From NCBI GenBank assembly GCA_903772945.1, contig CAICTM010000325.1:1-64000 (forward strand): 64,000 nucleotides of DNA, given 5' to 3'. The notes beneath the pieces were generated by a model. It searched no databases. It saw only the letters and a program-made list of their open reading frames with translations, and was not told where the DNA came from. The stretch comes from Seminavis robusta (lineage: Eukaryota > Bacillariophyta > Bacillariophyceae > Naviculales > Naviculaceae). Each line of letters starts with the position of its first letter. Position 1 is the stretch's first letter. The position numbers and the translations under genes were made by a program. Below, one piece after another: positions 30,828 to 41,400 of this stretch.

Positions 30828-31508
30828 ATGATGACGATTTTACCAACAACAACATCCCGACAGTTGCTACTCCCATTTGTCCGGCAAAGGAGATTCTTTT
30901 TTGCCAGTTCTACCGATCACACGACCCTGCTGCAGAATGCCGTCGTCCATCGCTTGGATCACGGACAATACCAAGAATACGTCATGGCCGCCGAAGGAAT
31001 GGAGCCGGAAATGGTACAGAAAGTGCCCCAATTACACTTGGCCCGTCTCTTTCGACGCGACACGGTTCTCTATGGAGCCAAGGTCGTAAATTCGACCTTG
31101 GGGGTCGCCAAGGATGTCTGTGGACAGCTCGTTGATGCCGCATTGGAAGATACCAAGGGAGGAGCAACAGCACCCGTCAAGGCCAAATCCACATTGACGG
31201 GATTGTCGGCATGGGTATTAGCATCATCGTCATCCTCTCTACAAGAACAATTGCAATTGCCAGAGTCTACATGGAACACAACAATTATTCAAGAAATTGC
31301 AAATGGAACCGACGACGAATCCACCTATCAAAAGGGTCAAGATGCATGGGAACAACTCGCACAGGCATACATTCAAGCGGGTCTCGCCGAAGAAGCTTCC
31401 TTGTATCAATCCAAAGGGGCCACGTTGGAGGCAATTCTCCACCGACAAGACACATCCGATTATTCCGATAGCTCGGGAGGTGCCATGGCATCCTTTGTAT
31501 TTCCTTGA
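30828..31508 (+). CDS. probable mitochondrial protein of unknown function
   Basis: The 226-residue protein starts at the ATG at 30828 (MMTILPTTTSRQLLLPF); an upstream in-frame TTG is not a start. The first 30 residues are basic, hydroxylated and lack acids (RQLLLPFVRQRRFFFASS), like a mitochondrial presequence. The rest is helical and soluble, with Ala/Gln-rich stretches (QDAWEQLAQAYIQAGLAEEA). A plastid transit peptide is less likely because there is no preceding signal sequence. I do not recognise the family. Confidence 0.6.
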   Translation: MMTILPTTTSRQLLLPFVRQRRFFFASSTDHTTLLQNAVVHRLDHGQYQEYVMAAEGMEPEMVQKVPQLHLARLFRRDTVLYGAKVVNSTLGVAKDVCGQLVDAALEDTKGGATAPVKAKSTLTGLSAWVLASSSSSLQEQLQLPESTWNTTIIQEIANGTDDESTYQKGQDAWEQLAQAYIQAGLAEEASLYQSKGATLEAILHRQDTSDYSDSSGGAMASFVFP

Positions 31509-32031
31509 AACAACAAAACTAAACTAAAAGGATGAAAAAGCGTGCTGAGATGAGCCTGGGAAGCACATGCACAATGTGTATGTCACGACTATGATAGAGG
31601 ATGCATCACATGCCATATGTACAAAGAAAGATGCAATCTGCTTTTCGATTGTAGAACATAGCATTCTTGGCTGGAATTTCTTGTACAAATATCTACAAAT
31701 AATGTACTGGCACGGTCCATTGTGTCAGCCTAACTAGCTGTCAGCCTTCAGCAAGATCGAGAACATTCAATGGACGATCCCGCACCCAAAGTCAGGTGGA
31801 GAGGTCTGAAATTATCGACAGACTGCTACTACATGTAGAAGTATGCATACCGGTAGCTACTAGCTGACTGGCTGGGCAGACCATTGATGGCAATATCCAG
31901 GGTTGGAATATGATTGCCCTCCACAACCAGCTAGCGACGAGTTAGTTGTTGCTTTCCTGGGGTCAGCTTGTGTACAGCTAGCGCACCGTTCCTTCAGATA
32001 TACAACGTCTCAGTCCAGTACGGTCCAGAAG
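31509..32031. other. intergenic, convergent 3' ends
   Basis: About 520 bp. It has a TACCGGTA palindrome at 31848 and nothing coding that I can support. Confidence 0.5.
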
Positions 32032-33177
32032 TTACTCCTCATGGACATCACCAAACATCTCAAGGCTACCTCCTCGTCGGTCAGGATATTGACCTGCCCT
32101 GGCTCCCACAAAACGAAAGAACTTGTAGAACTCTTTGGTCTTTTCCACCTCCCAAGTTCGCCGCAAGAGCCGATCCACCGCCTTGATGAAATGTTCCGAT
32201 CGAACAGCAGGAGGAATACCGTCGGGTTGCACAAAGACGGCCAGATCTACCATGAAATTCGCTTTTTCTTGACCGGCATGAGGGGATTGGTGGCAAGACG
32301 TCAAATGCAGAAGATCCCAGTATACACCATCCTTGGAGGCTTCTAGGTTGAAAGAATTCTCTTGGGCTCGTTCCAAATCGTCATAGTGGATGCGCATTGT
32401 TACATGAGAGGGTCGAATGGAAACCGAGTCAAGTGAAATAACCGCATCATTCCAAAGTGTACATGTAATGTGATCCGGTGTCACAAGTTTTCGCAGCTCG
32501 TCATTGTCGAGGTTCAATAAGGAATCCAATGGGGGTGTTTCCAGAACTGGTTTTTGGTGATGTTGGAGCAATACCGACTTGGACAGAGACGAGGGAATGA
32601 AGTGGCCGTCCTTGTCATCGAATCTACCCACTTCAATCTCTCCCGAGTCCATGCAAGTGGAGCATGGTTCCTGCCTTCGGTTGCCGAGCCAATGGAAGAT
32701 ACCCTTAACGGAAGAATTGATCCTGACGGATTGAGTAACCTGAAGTAGATTGAAAAGACTATCCAAGGCATAGAATTTGGCTTCTTCTCGCAAGTCGCGC
32801 CAGAGCGTTTGGTTGTCTTGGAAGGATGGCAAATTCAAGGAATTGCGCGTCATGAACTTGAGAATGTGCTCGAACAGATCGCCATCTCTTTCAATAAAGA
32901 AAACTTGAACGCCGTTGGGATCGACGTAGGACATCTCATCATCTTCCAAGTTTTTCCAAGTGGAAAAACGGCTGTTAAAGTAGGAGCTCTTGACCTTGCT
33001 GGACAACGTTGCGCGATTGCAATAAAAGACACGGCTACCAACATGGAGTCCAACAATGCTGCCGTGAACAGGTTTCGTCATTCCAAGGTTGTTTCCCTGG
33101 TCTCCCATGGTGGAACTTTGGGGGGGTGTGCTCTTGCTAATTCTCATGGAGGTGGTAGCAGGTACCAGATAGTTCAT
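32032..33177 (-). CDS. KCTD-like BTB protein with a discoidin-like C-terminal domain
   Basis: From the ATG at 33177 the protein has 381 residues. The N-terminal third is a T1-type BTB domain: HVGSRVFYCNRATLSSK, RFSTWKNLEDDEMSYVDPNG, then FFIERDGDLFEHILKFMTRN and EAKFYALDSLFNLL, the same order as in KCTD proteins. The C-terminal half looks like a galactose-binding/F5/8C fold: ITCTLWNDAVISLDSVS, SFNLEASKDGVYWDLLHL, YKFFRFVGARAG. BTB plus this fold is known in BTBD9-like proteins, which use the BTB to bind cullin-3 or to oligomerise. A cullin-3 adaptor role is therefore plausible but not shown. An earlier in-frame region up to 33360 is less protein-like. Confidence 0.8.
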   Translation of the reverse strand: MNYLVPATTSMRISKSTPPQSSTMGDQGNNLGMTKPVHGSIVGLHVGSRVFYCNRATLSSKVKSSYFNSRFSTWKNLEDDEMSYVDPNGVQVFFIERDGDLFEHILKFMTRNSLNLPSFQDNQTLWRDLREEAKFYALDSLFNLLQVTQSVRINSSVKGIFHWLGNRRQEPCSTCMDSGEIEVGRFDDKDGHFIPSSLSKSVLLQHHQKPVLETPPLDSLLNLDNDELRKLVTPDHITCTLWNDAVISLDSVSIRPSHVTMRIHYDDLERAQENSFNLEASKDGVYWDLLHLTSCHQSPHAGQEKANFMVDLAVFVQPDGIPPAVRSEHFIKAVDRLLRRTWEVEKTKEFYKFFRFVGARAGQYPDRRGGSLEMFGDVHEE

Positions 33178-34349
33178 TATAGTGGATGATAACGCTGAGC
33201 TCTCTGAAAGAATGGGCCGTAATGTGCTCGGGTACGGTATATAGCTGGTTCGAAGAAGCTTTCGAAAGCAAAGAAAAATTTGCTCCTGGCAACGGCAAAG
33301 CCGCAAGAACTTTGTGCCGAAGGAGCCCTGCCAGCCTGCGATTGGCGAACTATAGCGCACCTGATTTTAAGAAATGGATCCGATTCGTATCGAGCGGTCC
33401 ACGCCAAGCACAGGACGATCAAGACAATGACACGACCTACAGTACCGCTTCCAGTAGTTGTACTGGTGCCGTCCCTTTCCCACTTGAATCGAATCGAATC
33501 GAATGATGATTCGATTCAATCGCCACAGCTGTCGGCGACAGGCATCCAAAAGCCACCAACTTCTGGTTACCAGATCTCAGTCAATATCCAACCAATTGAC
33601 CTAGCTTTTGAATGTCGTTTTTCAGCACTGATGCTGTTTTGAATGACACTGTCTTACTTTGTTGAGATAGTGTACAGAATTAAAGTGCATTCTGCACGGG
33701 CGTTTTGGGACAACACCGATTTACTATACCAAACACAGTACCAATTGAAATGCCTTCAGTGTCCCAATGGGATACCGGTATTGAGTAGAGAAACCTAGAA
33801 AGTTTCCGTGCACAACTATATCCTAATCTCAAGAGAAGGAGAAGAAAGGGATCAAGCATTAACATGAAAAATATTCCTTGATTCGACTTGCTTAGAGCAT
33901 ACTTGAGTGCTTTGCTGCATGATTGAAATTGCCTCCAATACCTTGTTTTGCATTAAGTAAAAACGTCATTTGGGACAATCCATACAGTACAAAGTGGGTT
34001 TAATATGAAATGACCTCATTTAACACTGGATAAAGCACGGTCCCAGTCAAAACCCACTTTAATCTCGTAATTGATAGTGTCATATTGGGTGTTAACTAGA
34101 AGTGCTCATTTTTGAACCAAATATTGCTATGTGTAAGGGTATAAATGTTAAAAGTGTCTTAATGTCAAGGTGAAAGTGACTGATCTTCAACTTACTAGTA
34201 TTGTACCCTGAGATGATGATAGGTTGTCTGGTTTCTTAAACCTAAGTAGTAAATGAGGAAAGTCCGCATTATGGCCTCCGAGAAGCCAGAACCACCACTG
34301 AAAAAATTCAACACAACAACACGCAAGACAACAACAGTACAGTGGTACG
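33178..34349. other. intergenic, no supported gene
   Basis: About 1.17 kb. A GAATCGAATCGAATCGAATGATGATTCGATTCAA-type cluster lies at about 33486-33518 and TACCGGTA at 33773. The rest is AT-rich with no frame I can support. Confidence 0.5.
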
Positions 34350-34949
34350 ATGGCAAAGAGAGGGACTGAAAGCGGGTCAAGTCCTGATACCGGTAGGGGC
34401 AGCAAGAAGTTCAAGACGAAGAAGGAACCATCACCGCCGGGCTTACTGAAAGAAGCAGGAGATGCGGAAGTGGAAGTGGAAGGCAACAAAGAGCAGAAGC
34501 AAAAGTTTATCGAGAAGTACAGCCACGTTGTTGATCAGCTCGTTCGGTTCACCTTTAACACTGTGAACACCACTGCTGCTGAACGCCAGGATGTTTGCAA
34601 GGCGGCTATTCTTTTCATGCGACGGGGGCCCAACGTCGCCCCCGGAGCCTTGCCTGTTGGATTCGCAGGAGTTGCGGGGCTGGCATTTGTGGGGGACCCT
34701 GCGAACGAACCCACCGAGATTCGATTCTCGGGGGCCCAGCAAGTTGCAAATTGGATCGCTGATGCACAAGCTCGTGGCTATGCTGCTGGAGTTGGGGTAG
34801 TCCGATTTACGGTTGAACTCACCTCAGACAATGGCGGTCACTGGTCTGCTCCTTTTGAAGTGTTGCGTTTTAAAGTTGTAATATTGTGGGATGGGAGATG
34901 CATTTTAATCTTTGGAGAAATTGAATTTTTGGCTTGCATTGTCTTTTAA
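34350..34949 (+). CDS. hypothetical protein with a basic N terminus
   Basis: The 199-codon frame begins MAKRGTESGSSPDTG and continues through a Lys-rich segment (GSKKFKTKKEPSPPG) that could be a nuclear localisation signal. Residues 55-170 look folded (HVVDQLVRFTFNTVNTT, GFAGVAGLAFVGDPANEP, GAQQVANWIADAQARGYAAG). The last 28 residues turn hydrophobic and unlike the rest (RCILIFGEIEFLACIVF), so translation there may be read-through into an intron or a 3' flank, and the real C terminus may differ. No family is recognised. Confidence 0.5.
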   Translation: MAKRGTESGSSPDTGRGSKKFKTKKEPSPPGLLKEAGDAEVEVEGNKEQKQKFIEKYSHVVDQLVRFTFNTVNTTAAERQDVCKAAILFMRRGPNVAPGALPVGFAGVAGLAFVGDPANEPTEIRFSGAQQVANWIADAQARGYAAGVGVVRFTVELTSDNGGHWSAPFEVLRFKVVILWDGRCILIFGEIEFLACIVF

Positions 34950-35726
34950 AGATATCAGAGTCAAGTCCATGTACCTGATACAAGTGTTCGGAACTAGTTG
35001 CAGAATTGGTAGTTTGAGTCTTAGCAGATTCAGGATTGCTGCGTACTAGTATAGGACCGTATTGAATGAATCAATCGAATGATTCAATCACGATCCTTAC
35101 CTCCAGCTTCATTAGAACGAGGCAAAGAGAGGAGCACCATGGTCTCAATCTTCATCAAAGAGTCCAAAAGAGGTGCGGAGAAGCCCTCCTTCGTACCTAC
35201 TATGGTACCGGTACTGGAGTACCAGTAGCGGTAGGTGCTACCGGTACCGGTAGGTGCTAACGGTACCCGTACCAGGTACCAGTACGGCAGTGACCAGTGG
35301 CGACAAATGGCAACCGTTGGCAAAACCGTACAGTACGGTTCGTACTATGGGACTGCTTTTCGGAGGTTTTTATAGCCGGTGCGACCTACAGCGTAGCTAC
35401 CGTAGCTGGCTCGTACCGGTACGGGAGAGTTTCGACGAGGACAGACTGTTTTAAAAGAGCTCGGATTATCGGATTTACTAGTAAGTGGCCGCTTCCTCTG
35501 TAATTGCCGTGACTCGACTCAACGCGCCAAACCCTTCCGGCAAAATTTTCTTTCTCACTCTTTGAAAGCAAGCAAATGTTCCTGATGGGAGGCCTGTCTC
35601 TTTTGTTGACAGTAACGGCCACCATGAGGAAGTAAGTGAATTTGGCTAATTGTGGTGTCACAAATTTTCAACCTGACAACTTTTTCCTCTAGACTAGCTA
35701 GCCACTGTGCACAAGAAACAGACACC
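34950..35726. promoter_or_regulatory. upstream region of the second K+ channel, rich in ACCGGT palindromes
   Basis: About 780 bp. TACCGGTA occurs at 35206, 35239, 35245 and 35414, with many GGTACC variants between 35204 and 35290, by far the densest cluster in the window. No gene is visible, and the role of the palindromes is unknown. Confidence 0.45.
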
Positions 35727-37374
35727 ATGCCTCCAGCCTCTTTTGAGTATCGTGATGTTGAATTGGGTCAACATGGTTCTCCGTCTTCCGTCCCTTCCTC
35801 CAACAACCAGGACCTGCAGATACAGCAGCAACAGCAACAACAACGCGTGAGATTTCAGCCTCCACCTTCCATCATCCATCCGGCCGGTTCCAGTGCCGAG
35901 TGTTCTTCCAGTATTGACACTCCTACATCCGCGAGCGATCGCCGCAAGGGAAAATGGAAGTCCATCAAGAAGGTGTTTCGAAAGAATCGACACCACCACA
36001 AGGGCACCCCAGCGGAACAAGAAGGTATCCTCAAACACGACGACATTAGGACTGCAGGGACCTTTGATACCGCAACAGTCACTGCCGCTTCCGCATGCAG
36101 TGAGGATCCTTACCAGCTTGTTCCGCCGTCACTCAATGTTGGCCCACCCAATCAAAAGTGGGGCACGGAGCGAGAAGCCATCCAAAGGAATCTTCCGGAC
36201 TTGTGGGCCAAGGAAGCGAATGCCGGACGAAAGACGGATATTCGAAAAGTACTCGTGAAACAGGCGCAAGACAGCATTCGAAACCTTATGGAGTTCTCTC
36301 TTTGGCAGTGCCTCTTGGCCATATTACTCTATGTGGCATTTAGCGTCGGATGCTTCTCCTTTTGGTTGGAGGACTGGACCATGATTGACTCGACGTACTT
36401 TGCCATTGTCACATTCACCACCATTGGATACGGAGATGTTGTCCCCGACACGAAAATGTCACGAATGTTCACCTGCTTTTGGGCGCTCAGCGGTGTGGCC
36501 TGTCTCGGTATTGCCTTGGGAGTCTTGGGCTCCAACATTATCGAAGTGTCGACAAAGGAAGAGAAGAAGATCAAGCAAAAGCATGGCGACAATGTCATTT
36601 CCATGTTTGAAGGTCAAGAACCACCCGTGCTGGGCAGCAGGAGAGAGGATACAAGTAGCCTCGGGTCGTTTGGCGCGGAGGACTACTTACAGCAGTCTGA
36701 CGATGACGATGATGACTCAGTAGAGGAACAATGTTGTTCGATTCCACCCAAGTTCATTCGATTATTCTTCCTCTACATCTTCCTTGGACTGCTCTTGGTT
36801 GGCATTTCAGAGACTGAAGATTGGACTTGGTCGTCAACACTGTACTACGGGCTCATTACAGGTAGGTTCCGGAATTTCCAAAACAACCGTTCGTTAGAAG
36901 CACCTCGTTTGCAGTAGCTCACACTACTTCCCGTTTCATCTCTTTCACCGTTCAGCCAGCACGGTGGGATACGGCGACTTGTCCCCCGCAACCGAAATGG
37001 GTCGAGTCCTGGCCATTGTCTACATTCCTGTAGCAGTTTGCGTCATGGGTTTTCTCTTGGACATTGTGGCCAACTCCATCATTAGTAGTCGCCGCAGAAA
37101 GGCACAGCAGTATCTGAAAAGCAAGGAACTGACATTGAAAGATCTTGAAGTGATGGACAATGACGGCGACGGCAGCGTTACACGGGCCGAGTTTCTCGAG
37201 TTCATGTTGGTCAGCATGAATCAGGTTGACCAGGAACAATTGGACAATTTGAACGAGCACTTTGACAGATTGGACAGTGACGGTTCTGGCGCCTTGGACA
37301 AGTATGATCTCCTCACCAAGGCGCGAAAGAAGCTTGCTTCTGAACGATCTCTGAGGCTTCGATATGTGAACTAA
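35727..37374 (+). CDS. second two-pore-domain K+ channel with EF hands (TPK/KCO type)
   Basis: Exons 35727-36861 and 36956-37374 (94-bp GT-AG intron, phase 1) give 517 residues. I chose the ATG at 35727 (GACACCATGCC); an upstream in-frame ATG at 35652 adds 25 residues with no features. The pore motifs are TTIGYGDVVPDT and, restored exactly across the intron, STVGYGDLSPAT. Four hydrophobic helices flank them. Two EF-hand loops follow, DNDGDGSVTRAE and DSDGSGALDKYD. It is clearly paralogous to the channel at 10513, including the block MFTCFWALSGVACLGIALGV, but this copy has an intron just before the second filter, which the other lacks. The disordered N terminus carries Gln repeats. Confidence 0.92.
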
Positions 37375-37762
37375 TGTCTTCTTCCAAAGCGGTTCAAGAT
37401 CATCGCAAGCCATGGTTAAACACCCTCTGTAAATACGAATTAGCTACAATATTATACATTACACCCTGCATTTTGCTATAGCAGCAAACTACGGTACGTG
37501 AACCGTATCTACAAGCTGAGCTGAATGCACAGTGCCTTGTTCCGTCAGGGTTCTTCTTCAATCACCTCAACCGATCGTCCCCCATATCGTCGAGAAGTTC
37601 ATTGTATGCTCACCGGCGGTTGTCGCGGTGCGGTTGCGCTCGCTGCATCGTGTAGATTGAACTGTTTAGTGACCAAATCCTTGTTCCTATATTCATCTCG
37701 ACCGAACCGCTGCAAGGTCCTCGCTTCAGTACTGGCTCTGTCTACAAAGTCTCTTTCAAAGC
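37375..37762. other. convergent intergenic region with a partial copy of the neighbour's 3' end
   Basis: About 390 bp. The stretch 37608-37652 resembles the coding 3' end of the next gene at 37761-37803 (both begin GCTCACC and end GCTCGCTGCAT, with about nine differences in 41 bases). Otherwise I see nothing. Confidence 0.5.
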
Positions 37763-40388
37763 TCACCAGCGGTCGCCACGGTGCTGTTGGGCTCGCTGCA
37801 TGGCATCGTGGACATACTCCGCTTGAGCGGCCATGCACTCCGCAAGGAAGCTTCGTGCTTTCTCTAAATCGTCCGTTCCAATGGCATTTGCGACGTCTTT
37901 GGCGGTAGAAGAACGGGTCCCTTCCAACGGGGACAGTCCTTCGCAGTCGGGACAATAGACCAGCTCAGCGGAGGCTTCCACTTGCAAAATATCCGCGCAA
38001 CAGGGGCACGTGATGAGACGAGTCGGCTGCTCTTGAATCAGAGCGCGAAAGACATGTCGGACCCCCTTGATCAAGATCGTTTCTCCGCTCTCTGGCAATG
38101 TTGTCATTCGATCGTCGTGAACCGAGGACAGCCCGTGAGTACTATTAGTGTTCCGACTTGTAGGAGGCATCTCCATGATTGTCATCTCGGGAGCCAAGAC
38201 ACGACCCATGGAGGCTTCCCGCACAAGCTTGTGCGAGGGAGACGACCAGGAAGGCCGCCGCTCATGGTGGTCGTCGTGTTCTACCAGAGTCACGTAATCC
38301 TGCAAAGCACAGCCCTCGGAGTGGTGGCTTTCGCGGTTGCTGTCGTACATGGACGGATGATAATCCTGGACGGGATAGTCGTGGGACGCACCAGTGGCGT
38401 CGCGATCGTGATGTTCTATATCCAGTATGGCATTGCGTCGTCGTCGATCTGGTCGAGATACCACCGCTGGCTCTACTAGCATGTCTTGTTGCTGTTCGCG
38501 AAGAGAATGAGTGCTGCCTCGAGGCAGCAAACAATGATCGAACGAACTTGTCGAAAAGGCCGGCATGGACGCGTGAAGTCGTCGAGCCTGAATGTCATCG
38601 AGAATGGCCTGCTGTTTTGCCGGACATGCTTCCGCGGGACTACCATTATCCAACAACTCAAAATCAATCCGTGGCTCCTCCTCCTCTTGTGATGATAAGG
38701 ATGATGAGCTGCGGCCTTTCTTCAAAAAGTTGCAGAGGAACTCTTCACTACTGGACGTGTAGTGTTTCTCAAATTCTTCAAAGTCTTGCAAGCTGCGCAT
38801 GAAAGCTTGGTTCTCGTCGGAGGAGGAACGTCTTCCTGGCGAGTCGTCGTTTGTGAGACTACTGGTAAGGTTTCATCCAGCAAGTAAGTGAAATTAGTTA
38901 GCCACGAAAACAAAACGTGAGAGGACTGTGGACTATCTTAGCAAAAACCCGGAACACGATCGTCGCCCCGTACAGTGTTAGGCCCTCAGAAGAAACGTAC
39001 CTAATGTCATTCATAAACTTTTGTTGAATGCTATCCAAGCTGCCGTCATCGTCGTCATCTTCTGTCAGTGTCATGGTAGTATCGTCGGTACTTGTGGTAT
39101 CCCCTTGCTGTTGACGATGCTGCCCTTTGTTTAGTTTCTTATCCCCACCGATCGTCCCCGCACTGGAATGCCCCGAGCATCCCGACATGGACGGGATGGT
39201 GGTAAGCTGTGGTGCAACACGCCGTGACCGACGGGGCTGTGGAATGCAACGCAGCTTCATCTTTTCGTAGTCTCGGTCATGGTTGGTCATGGAGAGGGAC
39301 ATGGTCTTTTTGCCTTCTGGTCGGCACGGCGGAAGACGCTGGGAATCATCGTGCTTGGATAAGGAAGGGTGTTCCGCTGTTCCTCGTTGCCGTGAGACTC
39401 CTAGTAAAGAAGATGGCGTCATGAAATTGTCTGAATCGTCGTTCTCGGATAGGAGATCACTTTTGTTCTTGCGGCACTTGGCGAGAACCGGAACCGTCGT
39501 CGCGCGCTTCCGCGGAGAGTTGTACTTTTTGGTGGTGGTCATGATGGCAGTAGAGTCCGACTTGCGGCGACGGCCATCACGCGCTTGATTGGATTGGTGG
39601 TGGAATGACGAGGATACATGCGGAGCGACACCATCTGACTTGCGACGCGGTTGGAACTCTCCTTGTTGCTTGAGCGCGCCGTAGAGAGACAATCCCGTTG
39701 TGGAAGGGGAGTGCAGCTTGTCGTAGGAATGATGATGTTCCTTGTTGTGTTCCAGTACGGAAGTGTTGTTGTTGTAGGAGGAGTGACAGTCATGATGATG
39801 ATAGGCGTAGATCTCGTCTTCTGGTAGCTTTTCTTCCTCAAACTTGGTCTTCTTGTCCACGCGATAACTACTGGTGTTCCGATTGCTGCTGCTATAGCTT
39901 CCGCTAGCCTCGTTGTTGACGACGCCATGGTAGTAAGCAGAACACTTGGATGCCACCTCGTCAAGAGAGGAAGCGTCGCCACTGGGCTGATGCATCAGAC
40001 TTGGTTGCCGTTGGTAGCAGCTGTTGTTGTTCCGATCGAGGAGGTACTCCTCCTCGTGACTACTGCCAAGAATGGCCGGAGCCGAGTCATCATTCGATGC
40101 TAATGCCCTACCAACCACCACAAGATCATCCAAATCACTGAGCGAATGATGATACTGATGGAGATCACGACGATGGCCAGGAAGACTTGGCATTATCTCT
40201 TCGAGGGGATACTGCGGCGCCGGTTGTTGCGAGAGAGCCGTCGAGATCATTGTGCGGACCGACACGGACGAGATGCTGCTGCTATTGGAATTCGCCCATT
40301 CCAGCGCTGGTGGTGGATTCATGACGGGTCGCATGGTTGGAGGACGATCCTCCTCCGATGGGTAGTTGTCAAACAAAAATCGCGCCAT
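37763..40388 (-). CDS. large disordered protein with a C-terminal zinc ribbon
   Basis: Exon 1 (40388-39001) and exon 2 (38861-37763) join across a 139-bp intron (GTACGT...CCAG, phase 2) to give 828 residues. The join reads FMNDIS/SLTNDDSPGRR and is frame-perfect. Most of the protein is polar and disordered, rich in Ser, His, Asp and Arg, with many RRKS-type phosphorylation-like sites. Near the C terminus a four-Cys cluster, CPCCADILQV followed by YCPDCEGLSP, forms a probable zinc ribbon, followed by a helical AECMAAQAEYVHDAMQRAQQ. Such proteins are common and uncharacterised in diatoms. No function can be stated. It is convergent with the K+ channel gene. Confidence 0.75.
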
Positions 40389-41400
40389 GGTCCTGCTATC
40401 TCTGTTATCTCTGCCTTTGTCTCGCCGCAACTAATTTATGGCTGCTTCTCGTATATCCCCAAAAGCTTATTACGCCACGCCGAATGGATCTCTCGATGAG
40501 GGACTGGAAGGCACATTGTACTCACCAAGGAAGCTCCATGTGACATGTGGCTAGGTCTCGTGGCATCTGCGGAGTCACAGTGAAGTACAAGCTGCTGTGA
40601 CTCGTGGCACTTGAACGACGCACCATTTTAGATAACAACCTGGCTCTGGTCTGGAATTGGGGGGAGACTCAAAATCAACTCCCGCGATATGTGTCGATCC
40701 TACCCAAGATGCCGTACTTTTTCTACATGGTAGCTTCTGCTCGTGCTGTAACAAGACGCGTTCCCTTTTCAAGTTACAGTAGGTCATCCTCATAACTTCC
40801 AAGGGCTCTTCCAAGTTCCAACTTCCAAGCGAAAAGGAAAGAGAGAAAGCAGTGGCTACGTGTCCCGGCACTGGTACCTGGTACCACCTGTTTGCTGTGT
40901 TGAATCTTCAATCAAGGGCAACTCATCAGCTCTCGTTACCTTTTGGTGCAGCCAAACACACTCCCAAAAAGAAACAAACATGTTCTTGCTTCCTTCGTAA
41001 GCGCAATGGTCAGCGGTCTTCTGTCTGGTCGCTTTGAAAGCACGCAACCTCCTCCGTAAACACAGCCGTCAGTACTTGTCCTGCTTCCCAAACGAGCGCT
41101 CAAGGTGCTACGGCACGGTACCGGTGTCTATCCGTACCGGTACTATGCAGCCTGCCTCTTATGTTTCCTGTTTTGTTGCAAGATGGCTGGGCTGTTCCTA
41201 CAATACTATCGTGCTTTCTCAGCGGTTGTGCAAATAGCTTCCTTATGCGTGCATTAGGCTCTATGAATATGAATGGGAGAACCCACGAAGTGATAGCGGG
41301 GTCCTGGATGGGACAGGGCAGAACCTAGCTCGTTCTGAAGAAACCAGGTCATGTGTTTGTGTGTAGGTGTGTAAATCTCATGTACGTGTTGCTCGTTTGT
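40389..41400. other. intergenic, no supported gene
   Basis: About 1 kb between the start of the zinc-ribbon gene and the 3' end of the histidine kinase gene. TACCGGTA occurs at 41135. No coding frame is convincing. Confidence 0.5.

Noticed and set aside
31903-32346. Plus-strand frame of 147 codons
   Set aside because: It is antisense to the BTB/discoidin-like gene, whose domains are clear.
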